From an uncultured Bacteroidales bacterium (GTDB taxonomy: Bacteria > Bacteroidota > Bacteroidia > Bacteroidales > F082), in NCBI GenBank assembly GCA_905233685.1, contig CAJOEZ010000002.1, positions 47,990 through 111,989 on the forward strand: DNA of 64,000 nt. Direction: 5' to 3'. A program made the translations under genes and the position numbers. The first letter of the stretch is position 1. Every line of letters begins with the position of its first letter. This document shows, piece by piece, positions 23,632-33,119 of this stretch. A model generated the notes under the pieces. That model saw only the letters and a list, made by a program, of their open reading frames with translations, made no database searches and had not been told where the DNA came from.

Positions 23632-25503
23632 ATGTACTTTGAACCGTATGATATTATCGTTGTAGGCGCCGGTCACGCCGGATGCGAAGCGGCGGCAGTA
23701 GCAGCCAACATGGGCAGCAAGGTCTTGCTCATCACGATGGACTTGCGCCTGATGGCCTCCATGTCGTGCAACCCGGCCATGGGCGGCATTGCCAAGGGTC
23801 AAATCGTGCGCGAAATCGACGCGATGGGCGGCTATTCTGGCATCGTCAGCGACCGCACCATGATTCTATTCCGGATGCTCAACAAGTCGAAAGGACCTGC
23901 CATGTGGAGTCCGCGTTGTCAAAGCGACAAAATGATGTTCTCGGCAGAATGGCGCAGTATGTTGGAAAAAACACCCAATGTTGACTTTTGGCAAGATAGA
24001 GTGACAGGTATTTTGGTGGTTGGAGACCAAGTCAAAGGTGTGAAAACCATGATGGGCGGCGAGATCGAAAGCAAAGCCGTTATCCTCACCAATGGTACTT
24101 TTCTCAACGGTCTAATACATATTGGCGAACAGCATTTTCCTGGCGGCAGAATGGGAGAGGTGGCCAGTCACGGCATCAGCGAACAACTCAGAGACCTCGG
24201 TTTTGAGGTCAAGCGGCTGAAGACGGGAACGCCAGTCAGAATCGATGGACGGACGATAGATTTCAGCAAACTCATCGAGCAAAAAGGAGACGATGAAGTG
24301 GTCGGTTTTTCCTATACCGAACCCTTCCGAATCCAAAAACAGAGAAGTTGTTGGATAGCGCACACCTCGTTGAAAGTGCATGAAACGCTGCGTAAAGGCT
24401 TCAAGTATTCGCCTATGTTCAACGGCCGAATACAAGGTGTTGGACCGCGATATTGCCCCAGCATTGAGGACAAAATCGAGCGCTTCTCGGGTAAGGACAG
24501 CCATCAACTTTTTGTGGAACCCGAAGGCTGGACGACCGAAGAATACTACCTCAACGGCTTTAGTTCTTCGCTGCCTGATTACATACAATATGAGGCTTTG
24601 AGGCAAATCGAAGGCTTCGAAAATGCCAAGATTTACCGTCCTGGATACGCCATTGAATACGACTATTTCCCACCAGAGCAACTACATCATTCTTTGGAAA
24701 CAAGACTTATACACGGCCTTTATTTCGCCGGACAAATCAACGGAACGACTGGCTACGAGGAAGCTGCTTGTCAAGGGATGATGGCGGGCATCAATGCAAA
24801 TTTGGCTTTGCGTGATGACAAACCTTTGGTGCTATCAAGATATGAGGCTTATATCGGTGTTCTCATTGACGACCTCATTACAAAAGGCGTGGATGAACCC
24901 TACAGGATGTTCACCAGCAGGGCAGAGCACCGCATTTTGCTCCGACAAGACAACGCCGATGCCAGATTAACGGAAATGTCATACCGACTCGGTTTAGCTA
25001 AAGAAGACCGTTACCAAAAGTACATTCAGAAACGTCAGAAAGTGGAAGAAATTAAGGCATTTTTGGAAGAAACTTATGCCTATCCTAATGAAATCAACGG
25101 ACTATTGGAGCAAAATGGAAGCACGAGAATCGAGCAAAAAGTCAAGTTGTCATACATTTTGTTGCGTCCACAATTGGAATTAAAAGACATGATTGACACA
25201 TTGCCAAGCTTACTCCAATTCAAGACGGCGGACAGATTTTTAAAAGAATGTCTCGAAGAAGCAGAAATCCAAATCAAATACGACAGTTATATCCAAAAGG
25301 AAAACGAATTATCAGAAAAACTGAGCCGTTTAGAGAACGTCAAACTGCCCAAAGATTTCGATTACCATAGTTTGCAATCCCTCTCATTCGAATCGAGGGA
25401 AAAACTGAACCGATACCAACCCGAAACATTAGGGCAAGCCTCAAGAATCAGCGGGATTTCTCCAGCAGATATTAACGTATTAGCCATATTCTTAGGAAGA
25501 TAG
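23632..25503 (+). CDS. mnmG: tRNA uridine 5-carboxymethylaminomethyl modification enzyme MnmG
   Basis: 623 residues, standard length. The FAD-binding motif VVGAGHAGCEAA is at residues 10-21, then SCNPAMGGIAKGQIVREIDAMGG, RCQSDKMMFSAEWR, and YTSRAEHR-type FTSRAEHRILLRQDNADARL. With MnmE it adds the carboxymethylaminomethyl group to wobble U34 of several tRNAs. The ATG at 23632 matches the family start. It is flanked by two parS-like sites (23604-23619 and 25510-25525). parA and parB themselves are not in the window. Confidence 0.97.
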   Translation: MYFEPYDIIVVGAGHAGCEAAAVAANMGSKVLLITMDLRLMASMSCNPAMGGIAKGQIVREIDAMGGYSGIVSDRTMILFRMLNKSKGPAMWSPRCQSDKMMFSAEWRSMLEKTPNVDFWQDRVTGILVVGDQVKGVKTMMGGEIESKAVILTNGTFLNGLIHIGEQHFPGGRMGEVASHGISEQLRDLGFEVKRLKTGTPVRIDGRTIDFSKLIEQKGDDEVVGFSYTEPFRIQKQRSCWIAHTSLKVHETLRKGFKYSPMFNGRIQGVGPRYCPSIEDKIERFSGKDSHQLFVEPEGWTTEEYYLNGFSSSLPDYIQYEALRQIEGFENAKIYRPGYAIEYDYFPPEQLHHSLETRLIHGLYFAGQINGTTGYEEAACQGMMAGINANLALRDDKPLVLSRYEAYIGVLIDDLITKGVDEPYRMFTSRAEHRILLRQDNADARLTEMSYRLGLAKEDRYQKYIQKRQKVEEIKAFLEETYAYPNEINGLLEQNGSTRIEQKVKLSYILLRPQLELKDMIDTLPSLLQFKTADRFLKECLEEAEIQIKYDSYIQKENELSEKLSRLENVKLPKDFDYHSLQSLSFESREKLNRYQPETLGQASRISGISPADINVLAIFLGR

Positions 25504-25509
25504 CACGAT

Positions 25510-25525
25510 TGTTCCACATGAAACA
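25510..25525. promoter_or_regulatory. Second parS-like site
   Basis: TGTTCCACATGAAACA differs from the parS consensus at two positions. It lies just after the mnmG stop and 9 bases before the next start codon. Confidence 0.55.
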
Positions 25526-25534
25526 CTGAAAAAA

Positions 25535-26410
25535 ATGAATAATAAATGTCCTTGGTGTGAATCAGAGAAAACCCAAATTCATCTTTGGGTAAAAGATGAA
25601 TTTTTGAGCAAAGAAGATTTTCAAGTCTATGAGTGTCACAATTGCGGCTTGTTATTTACCGAACCAAGACCGACTAAAGATAAAATTGGCGAGTATTATA
25701 AATCCGAAGAATACTACAGCCACCAAGAAAACAAAAAAGGGTTCATTCCTAAAATATATGAGAGCATCAAATCCATCAACCTAAAAGCAAAGTATAAAAT
25801 GGCAACGAAAGGGTTGGAAAATGGAAAAGTATTAGATATTGGATGCGGTGTAGGAGATTTTTTGCACATGATGGAAGTCAAAGGATGGGAAACAAAGGGG
25901 ATAGAACCGTCAGAAGAAGCCAAAGCCATTGCCAAAAAACGGATGAAAGGAGAATTGTACTCACCAGAAGAAATCAACAATCTTCCTACAGAAAGCTTTG
26001 ATTTAATCACAATGTGGCACGTATTGGAACATGTAGATGACATAAAATCAGAAGTAGCGCAATTACAGAGACTGTTGAAAAAAGGCGGAAGATTGGTTTT
26101 GGCACTACCCAATTTTAAGTCCTATGATGCTCAGTATTACAAGGAAAAATGGGCGGCCTACGACGTACCACGCCATTTGAACCATTTTTGCAAAATGTCA
26201 ATTGGTAATCTATTCAAAAACAGCCAATTAAAATGGATTGATACCCATAAACTCAGATGGGATGCCTACTACATTTCATACATGAGCGAACAATATAAAA
26301 GACATTCTCTACCATTAATAAAAGGTGCAATAAGAGGTTTGATATCCAACATCAATGCGAGAAAAACTGGTGAATGGTCAAGTTTGGTATACATTTTTGA
26401 GAAGCAATGA
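25535..26410 (+). CDS. Class I SAM-dependent methyltransferase with N-terminal zinc ribbon
   Basis: 291 residues. An N-terminal C-x-x-C pair (CPWC, residues 5-8) and a second (CHNC, about 35-38) form a zinc ribbon. The SAM motif VLDIGCGVGDFLHMM is near residue 100, and the acidic loop and MWHVLEHVDD follow, as in Methyltransf_11/23-type enzymes. Proteins of this layout modify sugars or lipids in polysaccharide loci, but the substrate here is unknown. It overlaps the next gene (kinase) in an ATGA junction, and codon use is more AT-rich than in neighbouring genes, as is that of the first third of the kinase gene. Confidence 0.78.
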   Translation: MNNKCPWCESEKTQIHLWVKDEFLSKEDFQVYECHNCGLLFTEPRPTKDKIGEYYKSEEYYSHQENKKGFIPKIYESIKSINLKAKYKMATKGLENGKVLDIGCGVGDFLHMMEVKGWETKGIEPSEEAKAIAKKRMKGELYSPEEINNLPTESFDLITMWHVLEHVDDIKSEVAQLQRLLKKGGRLVLALPNFKSYDAQYYKEKWAAYDVPRHLNHFCKMSIGNLFKNSQLKWIDTHKLRWDAYYISYMSEQYKRHSLPLIKGAIRGLISNINARKTGEWSSLVYIFEKQ

Positions 26411-29403
26411 TGAGCCCAAAAAAGAACCATAGAAAAACTGGTTTATTCCTAATTCTGGTCGGAATCGTCCTAATATTAGGAATGGGATTGTTTCGGCATC
26501 AAAGCTTAAAACCAGAAACAATAGGAAAGTTGGTTCAAAAGACGATACAGCATATTGATAACGATATACAATCCGTTATAGTCCAAGGACTTAACACCAA
26601 TGAGATTGAAAAAAAAGGTATTGGTTTATTCGTATTTTCTAACGATTCACTAACGTATTGGAACAGCAACGAACTGCATCCAAAACACTTGAAAAGACGC
26701 ATTAGCATTGGACACGACACAATTTGCAGCGTTCCGTCTGGAGATTATTATTTCAAGTCTTTAAAAAAGGACAATTCTGTTTACTATCTATTCAAACTAT
26801 TAAATTCACATTATCGGATTGAAAACCAGTATTTTGAAAATGGTTTCAAAGCCTATTTAAAGTTCATTGATGCGCCCGTACAATTCAAATCTGATGAAGG
26901 CGATTTCAACATTTTGAATAAGGATGGAAAACTATTGGCCAAATGCCGAATTATAGGAAAGCCACAACTGAAAAGTCCATACAAATATCTCTGGTATAGC
27001 CCGTCACTAATTCTTATAATCATAGGCTTGTTTTTAGTGTTTTCAGAACCAAAAAAAGAACAGCCAAAGAAAAAGAACAGCTGGTTTACCATAGAAAAAG
27101 GAGTTGCGATTATTATCGTATTAGCGACAATCTTCACATACGCCTATTACAAAGTCAAGACGAAAAAAGAGAATGCTCAAATGGTTGAAATGGCTGAGAA
27201 TCTGTTGAATAAGCGTGACGAAGCCTTTGAAAACTCCTTCCAAAGCTTTGCAGAAACGATCGTCAAAGACACCAACCTAAGGGAAATGCTTTTTTCTGAA
27301 AGCAATGTGCTGTCGGATGTCATTCTCGGTTACTCCAAAGAGTTGCTGTTCGACGAGACCATGAAAGCCTACACTATTTCGTTGACCCTCTGCGAACCTG
27401 ATGAAGAAATCACCATCCAACCTGAAGAATATGTCACGGATTGCGAAGTGTATTTCCTAGAAAAATTGGCTAACAACAATCAAAAAAGGGTAGAAGAGAA
27501 TCTGTATTTTCTTGATTATTATACACTTGACCCCAATTATTTAGGAAAAATCGAAATTCTGTCCAACGATTCTTTACAACAGAAAACCCTATATTTCGAG
27601 TTCTATAAACCCATTGCGCCTGAAGGTTTCGGCTTCCCACAATTACTGCAAGAGAACAACAGTAAGCGGCCGTATGAGTATTCCGTAGCCAACTATCGAA
27701 ACCAGATTTTAGTGTATAAATACGGCAGGTATATCTATCCGAATTTCTTCAGCGAGCAAAATGGTAAAGACAAAGCCTTCAACTACGCGGAAGGATACAA
27801 ACATTACACGCTCAGATATGGCGAAAATGATGCATTAGTCATCAGTGCGCCGCTGAAAGGATGGTCGGAAAAGACGGCGCCTTTTGCTATATTCTTTTTG
27901 GGTATGATGATACCTTATCTGCTCATTTTCTGGATTATACAACCAAAAGAAACCAAGAAAACGCGTACTTTTCGGCAGCGGTTGCAACTCGTAGTGCTTT
28001 CTACTTTAGCATTGTCATTTCTCGCCATAGGCCCTGTTTCCGTCATTTATATGCAGAGTGTTTACAACAAAAAGACCATCAGCTCACAATTCGAGACCAC
28101 GCGAACCCTTTCCTTAGAGATGGAAAACGATTTCGATATCGGGGCCATGATTGGGAATACCTCACGCGACACTTGGGCCGAGATCTTGCAACATTATGCC
28201 ACCACTTTCTTTACAGATATTAACCTTTACAGCCTCGACGGAATGCTCATCGCCACAACGAGACCCGAAATCAACGAACTAAACCTGCAAGCACCTTTGA
28301 TGAACGCCGACGCATACCAACAAATGCATCGTAACAAGGCGCTTTATTATACCCACGAGGAGCATTTGGGAAAAGGTATTTATGAATCGGCTTATATTCC
28401 GATGACCGACGCGGAGGGCAACACCTTGGCGTATCTGAACACGCCGTATTTTTCCTCGGCCACCGACTTGCACAAAGAAATCCAGAATTTTGTACTCACC
28501 TATATCAACATCATCCTTATCCTTTTGGGCATTGCTTTGGTTTTCGTCCTCAGTGTCACCAAAAGGCTGACACAACCTTTATCGCTGATTCAGAATAAGT
28601 TGGGAGACCTCAAAATCGACCAAAAGAACGAGCCTATCGAATGGAAAGGCAATGACGAGATTGGAGCCTTGGTGAAACAATACAACCAACTTATTATAGA
28701 ATTAGAGAAGAGTGCCGCAGAGCTGAAACGGACCGCAGCCGAATCGGCCTGGCGTGGGGTGGCCCGACAAGTAGCGCACGAAATCAAAAACTCGCTCACT
28801 CCGATGCGACTCAGCGTGCAACTATTGCAACGCAACATCGACAACGGCAAGGCTACGCCTGAGCAAATCCAACGCACGACTAACACGCTCATAGAGCAAA
28901 TTGATGCCCTTTCCGATATTGCCTCGTCGTTCTCGCGCTATGCCAAACTGCCTGAAAACCATCCAGAGCCTTTCGATTTGGCCGAATTGGTCGGCAATGT
29001 GGTAAACCTATACGACAATGCAGAAAACGTCACTTTCAGCTATAAGTATGACAAAACGAAAGACCACACCTACAACGGCGACAAGACCAACTTGAATAGC
29101 GCCGTCGGCAATCTTGTCAAGAATGCCGTGCAGGCCATCGGCTCGAAACCTGAAGGAAAGATTGAAGTGACTTTGCAATCAACTGAAATTCAATTCGTCA
29201 TCAGCGTGAAAGACAACGGCAAGGGTATCAAGGACGAGGACAAAGACCGTATTTTCCTGCCCAACTTCACCACTAAATCAGGCGGCTCGGGCGTGGGCCT
29301 CTCGCTGACCTACAACATCGTGCAAGCCGCCAAAGGCAAGATTTCCTTTGAAAGCGAAGAAGGCAAAGGCACTATGTTTATCATTGAATTGCCGAAAAAA
29401 TGA
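26407..29403 (+). CDS. NtrY-like membrane sensor histidine kinase
   Basis: 998 residues. Hydrophobic helices near 12-30, 198-218, 228-246, about 495-515, 530-555 and 697-722 give a large multi-span sensor region. A HAMP-like linker (TKRLTQPLSLIQNKLGDLKI) leads to the H-box VARQVAHEIKNSLTPM with His about 791, and the ATPase end has N-box NAVGNLVKNAVQAIG, G1 DNGKGI, F-box FLPNFTTK and G2 GSGVGLSL. The layout resembles NtrY-family kinases. No response regulator is adjacent, so the partner is elsewhere. The start overlaps the methyltransferase stop (ATGA); a second in-frame ATG follows at once. Confidence 0.88.
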   Translation: MMSPKKNHRKTGLFLILVGIVLILGMGLFRHQSLKPETIGKLVQKTIQHIDNDIQSVIVQGLNTNEIEKKGIGLFVFSNDSLTYWNSNELHPKHLKRRISIGHDTICSVPSGDYYFKSLKKDNSVYYLFKLLNSHYRIENQYFENGFKAYLKFIDAPVQFKSDEGDFNILNKDGKLLAKCRIIGKPQLKSPYKYLWYSPSLILIIIGLFLVFSEPKKEQPKKKNSWFTIEKGVAIIIVLATIFTYAYYKVKTKKENAQMVEMAENLLNKRDEAFENSFQSFAETIVKDTNLREMLFSESNVLSDVILGYSKELLFDETMKAYTISLTLCEPDEEITIQPEEYVTDCEVYFLEKLANNNQKRVEENLYFLDYYTLDPNYLGKIEILSNDSLQQKTLYFEFYKPIAPEGFGFPQLLQENNSKRPYEYSVANYRNQILVYKYGRYIYPNFFSEQNGKDKAFNYAEGYKHYTLRYGENDALVISAPLKGWSEKTAPFAIFFLGMMIPYLLIFWIIQPKETKKTRTFRQRLQLVVLSTLALSFLAIGPVSVIYMQSVYNKKTISSQFETTRTLSLEMENDFDIGAMIGNTSRDTWAEILQHYATTFFTDINLYSLDGMLIATTRPEINELNLQAPLMNADAYQQMHRNKALYYTHEEHLGKGIYESAYIPMTDAEGNTLAYLNTPYFSSATDLHKEIQNFVLTYINIILILLGIALVFVLSVTKRLTQPLSLIQNKLGDLKIDQKNEPIEWKGNDEIGALVKQYNQLIIELEKSAAELKRTAAESAWRGVARQVAHEIKNSLTPMRLSVQLLQRNIDNGKATPEQIQRTTNTLIEQIDALSDIASSFSRYAKLPENHPEPFDLAELVGNVVNLYDNAENVTFSYKYDKTKDHTYNGDKTNLNSAVGNLVKNAVQAIGSKPEGKIEVTLQSTEIQFVISVKDNGKGIKDEDKDRIFLPNFTTKSGGSGVGLSLTYNIVQAAKGKISFESEEGKGTMFIIELPKK

Positions 29404-29461
29404 GAACAAACCAATATTAATCCTAATTTTGCGTTTGGTTTGAAAAAACGGAGAAATCGAT

Positions 29462-30970
29462 ATGGCTGAAAACAAATTAGGCTCACTTGCGAAGCAGACC
29501 GCCATTTACGGCTTGAGCAGCATCATCGGCAGGTTCTTGAACTACCTGCTTGTGCCGCTATATACCTTCAAAATCTGCGCTGAGGCTGGCGGTCCGGCGG
29601 CATACGGCATTGTAACCAACCTGTATGCCTACACGGCTTTGCTCTTGGTCATCCTGACCTTCGGCATGGAGACGACTTTCTTCCGCTTTGCCAACAAAGA
29701 AGGCGTTGACCCCAACAAAGCCTTCTCAACGTCAAATTTGGCCGTGGGTTTTGTCGCACTGCTGTTTGTGATCTTAGTCAGCGTGTTTCTCAAGCCTATT
29801 TCCAATGTCTTGAACTATGCCGACCATCCAGAGTTCGTCGAAATCATGGCCATCATCGTGGCTTTGGATGCCTTTCAGGCCATCTTGTTTGCCCGTTTGC
29901 GCTACGAGAACAAAGCTGTGAAGTTCGCCAGGCTGAAGCTGCTGTTCATCTTCCTCAACATTGGGATGAACCTTTTCATTTTCTTCCTCGCCCCGGGTCT
30001 GAAAGAGAGCCATCCGGCCTTGATGGGCTGGTATGAAAACAGCTACCAAGTCGGCTATATCTTCATTATCAACCTCATTTGCACCAGTTTGATCACTTTC
30101 GGTTTCATCCCCGAAATCAAGAAACTGCGTTTCGGCATCGACCGCGACATGCTGAAACAGATGTTGAAATACACTTGGCCGTTGCTGTTGTTGGGCTTGG
30201 CCGGCATCTTGAACCAGGTAGCTGATAAAATCTGCTACCGTTTCATCGTTCCCGGCGAAGAAGGCGACCGACAGTTGGGCATCTATGGCGCCTGCGTGAA
30301 AATCGCGATGATCATGGCCATGATTACACAGGCCTTCCGCTATGCCTACGAGCCTTTCGTTTTCGGAGGACAGCGCGACAAAAACGACAAGCAGATGCAA
30401 GCCAAGGTGATGAAATACTTTATCATCTTCACGTTGCTGGCTTTTCTCGCCGTGGTGATGTACATGCCTGTCCTGCAATACATCATCGGACCTGAATACC
30501 GCGAAGGTCTGGGCGTGGTGCCCATCGTGATGATGGCCGAAATCTTCATGGGCATTTATTTCAACCTCTCGTTCTGGTACAAACTCACTGACCAAACCCT
30601 TTGGGGTGCCATTTTCTCGGCTATTGGCTGTGCGGTTTTATTGGCCATCAACTTCATCTTCGTGCACATTTATGGTTATTGGGCTTGCGCCTGGGGCGGC
30701 TTTGCTGGCTATGGCACCTGCATGGTGTTGTCCTACTTCGTCGGACAGAAAAAAGCCCCGATTCCATACGATTTAAAGTCGGCGTTCGTTTATTTTGCCC
30801 TTGCTGTGGCTTTGTTCTTCATCCAGAAAAACATTCATATTGACAGCACCGTCTTGACTTTGGTCGTGAATACCGCGCTGCTGCTAGTTTTTTTTGCCTT
30901 CATTTGCTGGAGGGAGAAGGATTTGGTTGCGGCAGTGATAGGGTTAGTGAAAAGGAAAAGCCTTCATTAG
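29462..30970 (+). CDS. Oligosaccharide flippase (Wzx/MATE-like) family protein
   Basis: 502 residues with about 12-14 hydrophobic helices. It starts SLAKQTAIYGLSSIIGRFLNYLLVPLYT, the typical beginning of polysaccharide biosynthesis/flippase proteins that move lipid-linked glycans across the inner membrane, with YGIVTNLYAY, GMETTFFRF and TWPLLLLGLAGILNQVADK. The substrate cannot be told. It follows the histidine kinase after 58 bases. A MurJ-like role in lipid II flipping is a less likely alternative. Confidence 0.83.
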   Translation: MAENKLGSLAKQTAIYGLSSIIGRFLNYLLVPLYTFKICAEAGGPAAYGIVTNLYAYTALLLVILTFGMETTFFRFANKEGVDPNKAFSTSNLAVGFVALLFVILVSVFLKPISNVLNYADHPEFVEIMAIIVALDAFQAILFARLRYENKAVKFARLKLLFIFLNIGMNLFIFFLAPGLKESHPALMGWYENSYQVGYIFIINLICTSLITFGFIPEIKKLRFGIDRDMLKQMLKYTWPLLLLGLAGILNQVADKICYRFIVPGEEGDRQLGIYGACVKIAMIMAMITQAFRYAYEPFVFGGQRDKNDKQMQAKVMKYFIIFTLLAFLAVVMYMPVLQYIIGPEYREGLGVVPIVMMAEIFMGIYFNLSFWYKLTDQTLWGAIFSAIGCAVLLAINFIFVHIYGYWACAWGGFAGYGTCMVLSYFVGQKKAPIPYDLKSAFVYFALAVALFFIQKNIHIDSTVLTLVVNTALLLVFFAFICWREKDLVAAVIGLVKRKSLH

Positions 30971-31020
30971 TCTTTTTTCAATTCTTCACAAAAAACTTGC
31001 ACGGTTTTTGCAAAAAGCAC

Positions 31021-31028
31021 TACCTTTG
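31021..31028 (+). promoter_or_regulatory. Promoter -7 element for the four-gene exported operon
   Basis: TACCTTTG matches TAnnTTTG, with a TTG at 30997-30999 at about the -33 position. The first ATG of the operon is at 31085. Confidence 0.65.
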
Positions 31029-31084
31029 CAATATTAATTCATAATATGCCGTTATTAGCCATTGAACAGATAAAACATAAAACA

Positions 31085-31717
31085 ATGAAAAACAGAATCA
31101 CAACCGTCATCATGGTGCTGCTTGCGGTGTTCGTCACCCTTGGAGGCACCACGAGCTGCAAGAGCAAGAAACAATTAGCCAAGGAAGCTGCCGAGGCCGA
31201 GTACAAGTCGAGAGTGGAACAGGCCGTCAAAGACCTGAACGCCATCCTTGACGACGAAACCCTGTGGACCCTCGAAGAGAAGGAAGCCCGCGTGCAGACC
31301 ATCAAGGACTGGAATCTGCAAAACGCCGAAGTGGACGACCTGCTCTTCCAAGTGGAAAAGAAACTGGCTCGCGAACGCGCCCAAAAGGAAGAGGAAGAAC
31401 GCAACAAAAACCAACAAGTGGAACAAAAGTCGGTGAATGAAACGCTTGAGAGCAACTTTGGTAGCATTGCCCGCGCCGGAAGCACATCGCAGGCTAACCG
31501 CCTCATCAACGAGACCTTGGGATTGTTTGAGTCGGCCAACACGCCCGTGCTTATTATCATCAAGCAAAACGCTGGATTCAACGACTACGACCGCCCGACC
31601 ACCATCGAGAACTACCTCAACTATGTCAAAGACCAAAAGAAAGCGACAGAGAAGATCTTTGACATCAAATACAACGCCAACGGAAAGATTAACGAACTTG
31701 AACTGATAAAGAAATGA
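31085..31717 (+). CDS. Putative lipoprotein, first gene of an exported operon
   Basis: 210 residues from ATG 31085. A hydrophobic signal ends at GGTTSC-KS, a plausible lipobox with Cys near residue 24. A charged, helical, coiled-coil-prone stretch (residues 30-115, rich in Lys, Glu and Gln) follows, then a small alpha/beta tail (PVLIIIKQNAGFNDYDRPTTIENYLNYVKDQKK) that matches small unassigned periplasmic domains of Bacteroidota. I do not recognise a function. The stop overlaps the next start (ATGA). Confidence 0.7.
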   Translation: MKNRITTVIMVLLAVFVTLGGTTSCKSKKQLAKEAAEAEYKSRVEQAVKDLNAILDDETLWTLEEKEARVQTIKDWNLQNAEVDDLLFQVEKKLARERAQKEEEERNKNQQVEQKSVNETLESNFGSIARAGSTSQANRLINETLGLFESANTPVLIIIKQNAGFNDYDRPTTIENYLNYVKDQKKATEKIFDIKYNANGKINELELIKK

Positions 31718-32289
31718 AAAAGATCTTAGCCACATTAGCCATCGTGCTGTGCTTTGTGGGCACGGCCTTGGCACAGGACGAACTGAGTTTTGAACGCAAG
31801 CAGGCCATCGACAGCCTCGCCTTGGAAAAGGTGCGCGACCTGAGCAAATACATCAAAATCGCCGGCTCGAAAGACACGCCCTTCAGTGAGGCCAACCGCG
31901 TCATCGACCGCGCCGAGGAACTGTTCATGAGCGATGCCGAAATCGGTGTCTCGTCGCTCAGCTCCAACACCATCACCTATTACCGCGTGCGCAAGTACTT
32001 CGAGCACCTGATGCGCTTGAACTACGACCGCGTCGAAATTGAATGGTACAACATCGAGTACGTCAGCGACCTGCAACGTCAGCCCGACGGCACCTACGTA
32101 GGTGTCATCACCATCTTCCAGACCTTCCGTGGCTATGACGCCGAAGGTAATTTGGAGTACAAGGACACTACGAAAAAAGACATCACTGTCTACGTGAAGC
32201 GCAAGGAAACCCAAATCGGAGGCCGCACCATCGGCTTCTGGGATGTGCTGCTGGGTGACATGCGCGTCAAAGAAACCAGCAATAGATGA
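31714..32289 (+). CDS. Exported hypothetical protein, second gene of the operon
   Basis: 191 residues with a clear signal peptide cut at ALA-QDE (mature Gln). The mature part begins with helices (residues 25-80) and ends in beta strands with alternating aromatic residues (VEIEWYNIEYVSDL, TYVGVITIFQTFRGY, DITVYVKRKET). It may be a small periplasmic lipocalin-like or NTF2-like domain, but I assign no function. It is joined to both neighbours by ATGA overlaps. Confidence 0.7.
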   Translation: MKKILATLAIVLCFVGTALAQDELSFERKQAIDSLALEKVRDLSKYIKIAGSKDTPFSEANRVIDRAEELFMSDAEIGVSSLSSNTITYYRVRKYFEHLMRLNYDRVEIEWYNIEYVSDLQRQPDGTYVGVITIFQTFRGYDAEGNLEYKDTTKKDITVYVKRKETQIGGRTIGFWDVLLGDMRVKETSNR

Positions 32290-33119
32290 AAATAGCCCGA
32301 AATATTTTCATTCTGGCATTGACATTCGCCTTCGTCTGGCCCGTTGCGGGTCAGACGATTGGCGATTTTAAGATGGACGAGACCGAGCTTTACGCCATGA
32401 CGAAGCAAATGGGGCAGTTCATGCGCCGCTTCAATTACGAGGAAGACCAGTTTGGCGAACGGCTCAATCCTAAAGACCCGCGTTATCGCAGCAACGAGAT
32501 GCGCCGCCAGTCGCTGCCGATTTTGTTTGACCAAGAGAAATACGGCACGCAGACTGAGTTGCAAAAATACTTCATCGAGGATGTCACCAAAGGCGATTCG
32601 ACTTACATGACTTTCCTTGGCGGACGCTGGTATTCGGAAGTTTCAGCCACGTTCAAATACAAGGGAAAAGATGTCAACATCATGCTATTTCTTGCCGTCG
32701 AGAAGGAAGGCTTAGGCTCGAAATGGGTGCTGACCAATGTCTATTTTTCGGAGTTCAACAAGCTGTTTCCGACTGGCGAAATCGCCGAAAAGGAAAAATA
32801 TTTTCTCCATCCGATGAGCCATGAGCTTGACTTCATGAACATCTACAAAGCCTTCCAAAACTCCGATGTCATCGAATACTACGCCTCCAAAGAATACCAA
32901 CCCGACTACCTGACACTTTTCTTTTACGAAATCAAACAGGGAAACCTTGTCTTTAAGCACGTCGACAGCGTGAAGTTCCACGTGCTGCAAATCAAGGACT
33001 GGTATTTCGAGGTGTCGTGGTTCAACCGTTCGGGACTCAATTCCGGATGGCTCATGTCGAACGTGATTTATATGCCTGAAAAGGAAAAATACAATCTTAT
33101 CAAATTCTACCAACCATGA
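32286..33119 (+). CDS. Exported hypothetical protein, third gene of the operon
   Basis: 277 residues, signal peptide cut near VAG-QTI (mature Gln). The mature protein starts with a helix (ELYAMTKQMGQFMRRFNYEED) and ends in a strand-rich half with many aromatic residues (WYFEVSWFNRSG, YMPEKEKYNLIKFYQP). No known domain recognised. Its start and stop both sit in ATGA overlaps with neighbours, so the four proteins are probably made together and act in one envelope process. Confidence 0.7.
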   Translation: MKIARNIFILALTFAFVWPVAGQTIGDFKMDETELYAMTKQMGQFMRRFNYEEDQFGERLNPKDPRYRSNEMRRQSLPILFDQEKYGTQTELQKYFIEDVTKGDSTYMTFLGGRWYSEVSATFKYKGKDVNIMLFLAVEKEGLGSKWVLTNVYFSEFNKLFPTGEIAEKEKYFLHPMSHELDFMNIYKAFQNSDVIEYYASKEYQPDYLTLFFYEIKQGNLVFKHVDSVKFHVLQIKDWYFEVSWFNRSGLNSGWLMSNVIYMPEKEKYNLIKFYQP

